A stretch of 64,000 nucleotides of DNA from JANYCO01 sp035535995 (lineage in GTDB: Bacteria > Bacteroidota > Bacteroidia > Cytophagales > Cytophagaceae): positions 1-64,000 of the forward strand of contig DATLOZ010000003.1 of NCBI GenBank assembly GCA_035535995.1. Reading direction: 5' to 3'. The notes under the pieces were generated by a model that was not told where the DNA came from, did no database searches, and was given only the letters and a program-made list of their open reading frames with translations. A program made the position numbers and the translations under genes. Shown here one piece after another: positions 17,950 through 26,600 of the stretch (position 1 is the stretch's first letter; each line of letters begins with the position of its first letter).

Positions 17950-20004
17950 ATGCGCTTACTATTCTTATTCCTCTTCATCGGTCTATCTATTCCTTCCTTT
18001 GCCCAAACCGATTCAATTTATTATGAATTGCAGGAAGTAGAAGTTACCAGCGTTACGAATGAATCGCTGATGCGCCTGCCTTTTTCACAAAGCATCATCA
18101 CCCAAGAACAGCTTAAACGGCAGCCTTCCTATTCATTACTTGCTGCCATGAACACCGTGCCTGGTGTACGGATGGAAGAACGATCGCCGGGAAGCTATCG
18201 TTTGTCGATCCGTGGAAGTTTGTTGCGTTCGCCTTTCGGTGTGCGCAATGTGAAGATCTACCTCGCCGATTTTCCTTTTACAGACGCAGGTGGCAATACT
18301 TATCTCAACAGCCTTGATATTGGGAGCATAGGAAACCTACGTGTGCTGAAAGGCCCTGAAGGAAGCATCTTCGGCGCTAATACAGGCGGAGTGCTGTTAA
18401 TCGATCCGGTATATAAAACACAGGATTCTACGCGTGTAAGCACAGAAATAAGCGGAGGGTCTTATGGACTGTTTCATGAAAATGTTTCCTTTCAGAAAAG
18501 AACTAAGAATACGCTGTTCCATTTTAGTCAAGGTTTCCAGCGCTCCGATGGTTACCGCGAGAACAGTGGGATGAAACGTAACTATATTCAAACCGGAGGA
18601 ACATGGGATTACAGCAAAAAAGCAGCCCTGAAATTATTACTTCTTTATTCTGATCTAAATTATCAAACACCAGGTGGGTTGACGCTTGGGCAATACAATG
18701 CAAATCCTTCCATGGCCCGCCCGGCCACCGCTACAATGCCAGGCGCTGTTGAACAAAAAGCAGCAGTATTCACACGTACTTTATTCGGCGGGCTTTCGCA
18801 TGATATCAGTTTTACGGATCATGTGCGTCATGTGTTTTCTGTATTTGGATCGAGCACCGAATTTCAGAATCCTTTCATTACAAATTTTGAACAACGTGAA
18901 GAAACTACCTACGGCGCGCGTACTTATATAGACGTGAGCACAGGAACGCATGGCAGTGTAAGCGCCAAGTGGAACATAGGAGGAGAGTGGCAGCAAACCA
19001 ATTCCCTGATCCGGAATTTCGGTAACTATTATGGAGCAAAAGATACTCTGCAGGCTTCCGATAATTTAAAAGCGCAGCAGGCTTTCGCTTTCGCTAAATT
19101 CCTGGTCGATGTTCGCCAGCGCTTATTAGTAGAGGTTTCGGCGAGTTATAATTTTTTTAATTACCGTTACCGGAATAATTTTCCTTTCAACGAAAATAAT
19201 TACAGTCGGAAGAATTTTACACCACAATTCCTGCCCCGGTTAGCTTTGTCGTATAAGATCAACGAAAATATTTCCTGGAGAGCTTCTGCCAGTATAGGTT
19301 ATTCAGCTCCTACTATTGCAGAGGTACGCTCTTCTAACAATATTGTCAACACAGGCCTGCAAGCTGAAAAAGGACAAAATTATGAAACAGGGTTTCGCTT
19401 GCGCGATAAGAAAGACTATTTCTGGCTGGATGTTTCCGGGTTCTATTATATTCTTACCAATGCAATTGTAAGAAGAGTAGATGAAAATGGAAACGATTAT
19501 TTCATCAACGCAGGAGGCACCAGGCAGCCAGGTATTGAAGCACAAGCAAGCCTATGGTTGCTAAAACCTAAAACTACAGGAGCATTGCGGGCTTTGCAAT
19601 GGAAAGGAAATTATACCTATTATTATTTTCATTTCGATCACTACCAGGCAGGAGTGAATAATTACTCCGGCAACAGGCTTACAGGCGTACCGCGCTATAC
19701 CATAATGCAAAGCATGTATATTGTTTTTCCAGCATCCTTCAGTTTATATGCGCAATATTATTATTCCGATCGTATTCCACTGAACGATGCAAATACTGTA
19801 TATGCAAAATCCTATCACCTCGTGCAATTGAAAGCAGAATGGAAAAAAGATATTCGGAAATTTACGCTGGGAATTTTTGCAGGGGTAGATAACCTGCTGA
19901 ATCAACACTATAGTTTGGGAAATGATCTGAATGCGATCGGAGGACGGTATTATAACGCTGCTGCACCAAGAAATTATTATGCTGGGATAAAAGGAGAGTT
20001 TTAA
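17950..20004 (+). CDS. TonB-dependent outer-membrane receptor
   Basis: 684 residues. Signal peptide to about residue 19 (SIPSFAQ), then a TonB-box-like stretch (YELQEVEVTSV), plug domain (30-150, with YSLLAAMNTVPGVRMEERSPGSYRLSIRG and GPEGSIFGANTGGVLLID), and a 22-strand barrel ending with aromatic GIKGEF. It lacks the carboxypeptidase-like N-terminal extension of SusC-type transporters and no SusD gene follows, so a siderophore, cofactor or small-ligand receptor is more likely than a glycan importer. Its place right after a PQQ-dependent enzyme makes cofactor uptake (as for the E. coli PQQ receptor PqqU) an attractive but unproven idea. Confidence 0.93.
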   Translation: MRLLFLFLFIGLSIPSFAQTDSIYYELQEVEVTSVTNESLMRLPFSQSIITQEQLKRQPSYSLLAAMNTVPGVRMEERSPGSYRLSIRGSLLRSPFGVRNVKIYLADFPFTDAGGNTYLNSLDIGSIGNLRVLKGPEGSIFGANTGGVLLIDPVYKTQDSTRVSTEISGGSYGLFHENVSFQKRTKNTLFHFSQGFQRSDGYRENSGMKRNYIQTGGTWDYSKKAALKLLLLYSDLNYQTPGGLTLGQYNANPSMARPATATMPGAVEQKAAVFTRTLFGGLSHDISFTDHVRHVFSVFGSSTEFQNPFITNFEQREETTYGARTYIDVSTGTHGSVSAKWNIGGEWQQTNSLIRNFGNYYGAKDTLQASDNLKAQQAFAFAKFLVDVRQRLLVEVSASYNFFNYRYRNNFPFNENNYSRKNFTPQFLPRLALSYKINENISWRASASIGYSAPTIAEVRSSNNIVNTGLQAEKGQNYETGFRLRDKKDYFWLDVSGFYYILTNAIVRRVDENGNDYFINAGGTRQPGIEAQASLWLLKPKTTGALRALQWKGNYTYYYFHFDHYQAGVNNYSGNRLTGVPRYTIMQSMYIVFPASFSLYAQYYYSDRIPLNDANTVYAKSYHLVQLKAEWKKDIRKFTLGIFAGVDNLLNQHYSLGNDLNAIGGRYYNAAAPRNYYAGIKGEF

Positions 20005-20219
20005 ATCAATGGCAGACTTGCACTATTTGCCTCTGCAATCTTAACGGTTAAAGCTCTAACCTGATTTTTAAAATGATCATAAAAAGAACTTACTTCTCTT
20101 CCATGATCATCAGGTAAGACAATAGCGATATCGATATGAAAAGTTGGATCATAACATGCAAGTTTTTAATGCATATCAATTCCAGTTATGAAAATAGCGC
20201 TGAAACGTTTTTGAAAAAC
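20001..20219 (-). pseudogene. Possible gene remnant, unidentified
   Basis: On the minus strand, reading on from the stop of the CsbD-like gene in the same frame, there are 16 codons (VFQKRFSAIFITGIDMH), one TAA (20166-20168), then 54 codons starting KLACYDPTFHIDIAIVL and ending ANSASLPLI before TAA at 20001-20003. The second part has a natural protein composition (a hydrophobic strand followed by an amphipathic helix) but no start codon. It looks like the C-terminal end of a decayed gene. I do not recognise the family; chance open frame is the alternative. Confidence 0.35.
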
Positions 20220-20402
20220 TTATAACTCAGCGATCAATCTCAAAATCTCTTCCTTAGGTTTTCCCATTTGGAATTGCAATCTGCCAATGATCTCATCTTG
20301 TTTGCCTTCTACTAAAAGAAGATCGTTCTCTGTGAGGATCGCAAATCTTTGTTTCAATTTTCCTTTGGTTTCGTTCAGGTATCCTTGTAGTAGATTTTTC
20401 AT
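20220..20402 (-). CDS. CsbD-like stress protein
   Basis: 60 residues, matching the short CsbD fold: NETKGKLKQRFAILTENDLL, then GKQDEIIGRLQFQMGKPKEEI. Family members are general-stress-induced in many bacteria; the molecular role is unknown. The preceding DNA (20403-20691) holds no recognisable gene. Confidence 0.85.
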   Translation of the reverse strand: MKNLLQGYLNETKGKLKQRFAILTENDLLLVEGKQDEIIGRLQFQMGKPKEEILRLIAEL

Positions 20403-20691
20403 AACTCAAAAATTTAAGTGGTTCGTTTATCAATTGCTTCTATACAAATGTACCAAACACCATTCCCTTCCCGTTATATGGTTTTTGGAATGACTTACAA
20501 GATTCACATTGGAAAAGGGGTTAAAAGAGGAATATTGAGCGTTTTAATAGGGTTATTCCCTGATTCTGGGGCCTCTATTAATATGATTTTGCTGGCGGGG
20601 ACACCAACAAAATCATATCGTTCAGGAGGAAATTTGTGATTAGAAATTTTACATTTTACACGATTCTACCACGAAAACTATTTCAGACAAG

Positions 20692-23600
20692 CTATATCAC
20701 CGTATGCGGTTTCAATTTCTCGCCAGTGTATATCGTAATCTTTACCTGGTGCTCTTTGCCATCATCTACCATATTGATCACATCGCTTTTTTCTTCGTGG
20801 TTGTCCAGCGAAATAAGCGTTTCACCTTTGCTTTCGTTTTGCACCACTTCGATGTGATAATAAGTATTTTTGAAACGGTAATGGATCTTATAGCTTTGCC
20901 ATTCTTTAGGCACACAAGGAATGATTCTTAATTGATTTCCTTCGCGTTCGATTCCCAGGAATGATTCAGTGATCAATCGATACATCCAGCTTGCGGAGCC
21001 CGTGTACCAGGTCCAACCTCCCCGGCCTATATGGGGCTTGCGTGCGTATACATCGGCGGCAAGTACGTATGGCTCTACTCTGTAGATGGATACGTCTTCT
21101 GCCGTTTTTCCATGGTTCAGCGGATTGATCATGCTCAATAATTCCCAAACACGTTTGCGATCGCCAAGTTTCGCGAAAGCGGTGATGAGCCAAACAGCTG
21201 CGTGTGTGTATTGACCCCCATTCTCGCGTACTCCCGGTACGTATCCTTTGATATAACCAGGGTTCATTTGTGACTTGTCAAACGGAGGATCGAGCAATTG
21301 GATGATCTGCGAATCTTTTCTCACCAGGTTTTTATAAGCCGATTCCATCGCGATCAACGAGCGTTTCGGATCGCCGGCGCCAGAGAGAACAGACCAGCTC
21401 TGGGCGATCGAGTCGATGCGGCATTCGTCGTTTGCGGAAGACCCGAGTTGTGCGCCGTTGTCAAACCAGGCGCGTTTGTACCATTCTCCATCCCAGGCAT
21501 GTTCGTCCACATTGCTTTTGAGTAGCTGTGCGGCTTTCATACATTCGTCTGCGAAGCCTGGATCTTTGTGCGCACGCGCTACTTTGGCGAATTGTTCGAG
21601 AATTAAATATAGGAAGAAAGCCATCCACACACTTTCTCCTTTTCCATGGATCCCAACTCTATCAAACCCATCGTTCCAGTCACCTGAGCCGATGAGTGGC
21701 AGGCCATGTTCTCCGAATACCAATCCGTGGCGGATTGCTATCACGCAGTGTTCGTATACTGTGCCGACTTTAGAGGATTGGATCGGCAGGTCGTAATAGG
21801 ATTCTTCTCCTGCATTGAGCTGTCTTCCTTCAAGGAAAGAAGCGGTTTCTTCCAATATTGTTGTATCACCTGTATGTGCGATATAGAGCGAGGTAACGAA
21901 TGGCAGCCAGAGGAAGTCATCCGAACAGAGTGTTCGCACGCCTCGTCCTACCGGTGGATGCCACCAGTGTTGTGCGTCTCCATCCACGAACTGGCGGGAA
22001 GCGCAGAGAAGGATTTGTTTGCGGGCCAGTTCCGGTGCGGTATGTAGCAGCGATACCACGTCCTGCAACTGATCGCGGTAACCAAAAGCTCCGCCGGATT
22101 GATAATAGCCGCTGCGGCCCCAAAGTCTTGACGATAAAGTTTGATAGGTAAGCCATCCATTGGTAATAAAATTCACCGCCTGATCCGGTGTTTCTACCTG
22201 GATCGCTGAGACCGTGTGTTTCCAATGATTTTTTACTTTTTCAAGTGATTCATAAGCGATGTTGTTTGCTTTGAATTTGCGGGCAAGTTCGCTTGCATGT
22301 CCGTGGTCTCTTCCTGCGCCTAGTTTGAATACGATCTCGTGTTCGCCTCCGTCTTCCAGGTCAAACAGTACTTGCAGCGCAGCACATGGATCAATGGCGA
22401 GCCCTGTTTTTCCAGAAAATTTTTGTCGCAACAGTCCATCAGGATTTTTCAAAGAGCCGTTGCGACCAATAAATTCGGTTCGATCGGCGGTGTAGGATTT
22501 CTTATAATGATTCACATCGAAGAATCCTACACGATTTCCGAATTCAGTATTGTATGGATTTTTTGCAAGAATAGCGCCTGTGTCCGCATCTACTTCTGTT
22601 TGGATATACATGGCTGTTTTCATGCGATGATTGCCAAGTACCCATTCGGTATATCCTGTAGCAGAAAGTTTTCTAGGTCTTCCGGATTGGTTTTTAATTT
22701 TTACGATCACAAATTTTATAGACTCTTCCAGATCAACAAAGACAGTCATTTCAGAGTGGATGCCGTCTTCGATGTGTTCAAATACACTGTATCCAAATCC
22801 ATGTCTTGTCAGGTAGGACGATTGTCCTCCGCTAGGCAGGAAGGTAGTCGACCAGAAATGTCCGGTTTCTTCGTCACGCAAATAATATGCCTCACCTCCG
22901 AGATCGCTTACCGGATCGTTGTTCCAAGGGGTCAGACGAAGTTCGTAAGCATTTTCTGTCCAGGTATAAGCGACACCACTTTCTGACAACACTGTTCCGA
23001 AAGTTGGATTGGCAATCACGTTCACCCATGGAGCAGGCGTAGTCTTTCTGTCTTTAATATGAATTACATATTCGCTTCCGTTCGGTGTAAATCCTCCGAG
23101 GCCATTGAAGAACACGAGGTCTTTCGGCACTTGTACATTGGCCGGCACCGGTCGATAGGTTTGTGTTGGAATAAGATAAGGGATAGTTGCCTTACTCATT
23201 CGTTTGCGTTTCACCTGGTCTTCCAGGCTTCCGTCCTTGTCGGAAAAGATGATACGCGCTACGGTTTGGAAGAGTACGCGATCTTCGTTTGAGATCTGGT
23301 CAGAGGCGCGTACGAAAATTCCTCCCGGTTTATCGTTGAGCTCTACTGGGATCATTGCTTGTACTTCGTTCTGGAATACCTGGCGGTAACCGGTATGCTC
23401 TTCGTTCCAGATCATAAGGTCTACGGCAATTCCTTTGAGACGCCAGTAGGAATGGGCTTGCACAAGTTGTTTTACCAAATACAAGCTGGATTGCTTTTCG
23501 ATCTTCAGCAATACAATTGGCAAGTCTCCTGATATGGAGTAACCCCAAAGCCCCGACTGGCCGCGGCGGTTGTTGATGAGGATCAGCGGATCGGCGCGGA

Positions 23601-26600
23601 AAAAGGAGTTGGTGAACAGGATCGAACTGGCAATTCTTGCATACAGCTGTGCGTCGGTTTCCGTTGCATTGATCTGGCGTAGCACTACTTGGCTGTGTGT
23701 CCATGCAAGTTCAAATACACGATCTTTATGGTGTTTATCTTGATATTTATCGATCAATCCAAGGCAAACTTCGCGGGTATCGGCCATCCCGATGATCATA
23801 TCGAAGGTAACGCTTTCTTCAGGATCTAACGTGATCTTATAACGGATCGCTACGATAGGGTCTAGCACGGAGCCTTCGCTGCCTGTGAGTTTACCGGTAT
23901 TGCTCATCGCTTGTGGATTGGAAGTGGTGTTTCCTCTTCCGATAAATTTCATGCGGTCTGTTTCGTACGAAACTTCATCCGGCGTAGCGCCATGAACAGT
24001 AAGCAGGTGGAATAAAGAAGGCGGCTGCTCGTCGGCAGAGCGCGGACGCCTTGTACAAAGGATCGCATGTTGACCTGAAAGAATTTCTGTTTGTACAAAC
24101 AAATTACTAAACGCCGGAGTAGCAATATCGGCGGCCGGAGCGTTGATCACTACTTCCGCATAACTTGTTACCTCGATCGTTCTGCGCATATTGGACCGGT
24201 TGGTGAGGCATACTCTTCTCATTTCGATATCATCTTCAGGAGATACCAATATTTCTGTGTGTGATTCAAGGTCATTATGTGTACTTCGGAAATCTACCCG
24301 CCCTTGTGTAAAGGCAGCTTCATATTTCTCGCCTTGCTGAAGAGTAGGTTGGTAGGTGTTCGACCAATAGTTGTCTTCTTTCATATCGCGGATGTACAAG
24401 AAACTTCCGTAGTTGTCGCAGGTTACATCTTCGCGCCAACGGGTAACGGCCAATCCTTTCCAGCGGCTGTAGCCGCCTCCGGAGTTGGTGACCATTACGT
24501 GGTAACGACCGTTGGAAAGCAGTTGTACTTCCGGGATCGGCGTGTTCGGCGTTTTCACGATGCGGGTATCGGTACCGCTTGGTGCGTAATTGATATCGGC
24601 AATATTGGCGGTATGGGTGAAGAAGCTGGTAGCTTTAGGAATTCTTTCCTGCAGCAACAGCAGCGAAGCCTGGAATTGTGGCTCGGCTTCAAATAATTTT
24701 TGCATCGGTTTATTGAGCAAGACATAAGCCAACGACAGCAAGCTCATGCCCTGGTGGTGTGCCATGAAGGAATAGACGATCGCATTGGTCTGCCCACGCT
24801 GTACGCGTGAAGGCGTATAGTCGACTGCTTCGTAAAATCCGTAACGGCCTTCATAACCCTTTTCCGACATTACTTGCAAGTTCTTGCAAGCTTCTTCCGG
24901 TGCGACCATGAGCGACATAGCCGCAGCGTAGGGCGCGATCACAGTGTCTTCTTCTAATCCGCGCTTCAGCCCCAGACCAGGCGCTCCAAAGGCTTTATAT
25001 TGATAATCCGAACTGGCATTGATCATATTGTAACCGGATTCGGAAATTCCCCAGGGAAGATCTATTTGTTTACCATACTTGATCTGCCAGTCTACAGCAG
25101 CTTTACAGGTTTGGTCGAGCAAGGTATTTTCATAAGTAGGCATTACGAGCAATGGCATCAGGTATTCAAACATAGAACCACTCCAGGAAAGCAAGATTGG
25201 TTTGCCGCCTACATTGATGAGCAAACGGCCCAGGGAGAACCAGCTTTCTTCCGGCAGTTTCCCTTGGGCGATGCAGACGAACGCGCAAAGACGCGCTTCG
25301 GAAGCGAGCAGGTCGTAGTAGCTGCCATCCATATGGTGATCTTGTACATTGTATCCGATGGTAAGCAGGTTGCTGGTTTTGTTGTAAAGAAAATCCCATT
25401 CCATATCGGCAAGCGCATTTGCTTTTTCGGCAAGTGTTTCTGCCGCTATGATCCGTTCGTCGGCAAGTAGGATGGTTTTGGTAAGCGCTGCCTGGAACGC
25501 TTCCAACCATTTTGTTTCTGAAGCGGCGTTCTCTTTGCTTTCGTAGCGATTGGCCATCGCTCTCAATTCAATCGCTGCTTTTAATACTTGCGATAATGAA
25601 TTTGTTTTTTGTGAAATAGTTAGATCCGTAAATTTGGAAGGAACGCTGTTTAGCATAAACCAAGGAGCATAGAGGTTTAGCTCTTTGTTGACATGATCGA
25701 TCTGTTTCAGGAGCGCTTGTTTCCAACGATTGGTTTCGTTGCCTGCTGCAGTTATTTTTTCGATCGCTCCGAGAAAATTTTTCGTAAGCTTATCCATTCT
25801 CGTTTTTACTTCCTGGAAAGTAATGACCGACATAGTACAAGCATCTTCCAACTCAGTAATGAAAGGCAGAAGCAGCTCTACGTCTTTGCCGGAGATTGTA
25901 TCGGAAAGTACATTCAAAGTGTCCTGTAGTCCTTCAAAGATCTTTTTCCCAAAAATATCCTGGTGCGGTAAGGTCAGCATACCTTGTTTGAGTACAAGTA
26001 AATGTCCCGCAAGGTTACCGCTGTCTACGCTGGAAATATATTTCGGCATCAGCGGGTTCAACGACTCAGTACCGTACCAGTTGTACAAATGGCCTTTGTA
26101 GCGTTCCATTTTATTCATCGTGTTCAGCGTATTGCCGGTACGTTCCAGCAATTGACCAATAGTGATGTAGCCAAACTCCCAGGCAGTAACGCTTGCCAGT
26201 AGAGACAATCCAATGTTGGTAGGAGAGGTACGTCTTGCAAGTACTGCCACAGGCTGCTCCTGGTAGTTGTCGGGTGGAAGCCAGTTGTCTTCCTGCCTAA
26301 TGAATTGTTCGAAGAAGCTCCATGTTTTTCTGGCAATTTTTCTTAAGAAAATATTTTGCTTGTCTTTCAGCTCCGCCATTTTGTTTGGTACCGGCTGGCT
26401 TATCCACCAGGCGATGAACGGCGCATTGAACCAGAGCACGAGGATCGGAAGTGCCATGATCAATTTTAAAGGAGCAAAAATGCCAAGGTATACAAATACT
26501 GCCAGCGCCAGGAAAGGCTCCGACCACATGGTGCGATAGTATGCCTTAAGTGTTGTAGGATTGGAGCGTTCTTCGTTGGCAAAAGGATTCCACTCAAGCA

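Noticed and set aside
22339..22986. Plus-strand 215-codon frame inside the glucan synthase gene
   Set aside because: Shadow of a strongly supported gene on the other strand; composition rich in Cys, Phe and Ser with no family pattern.
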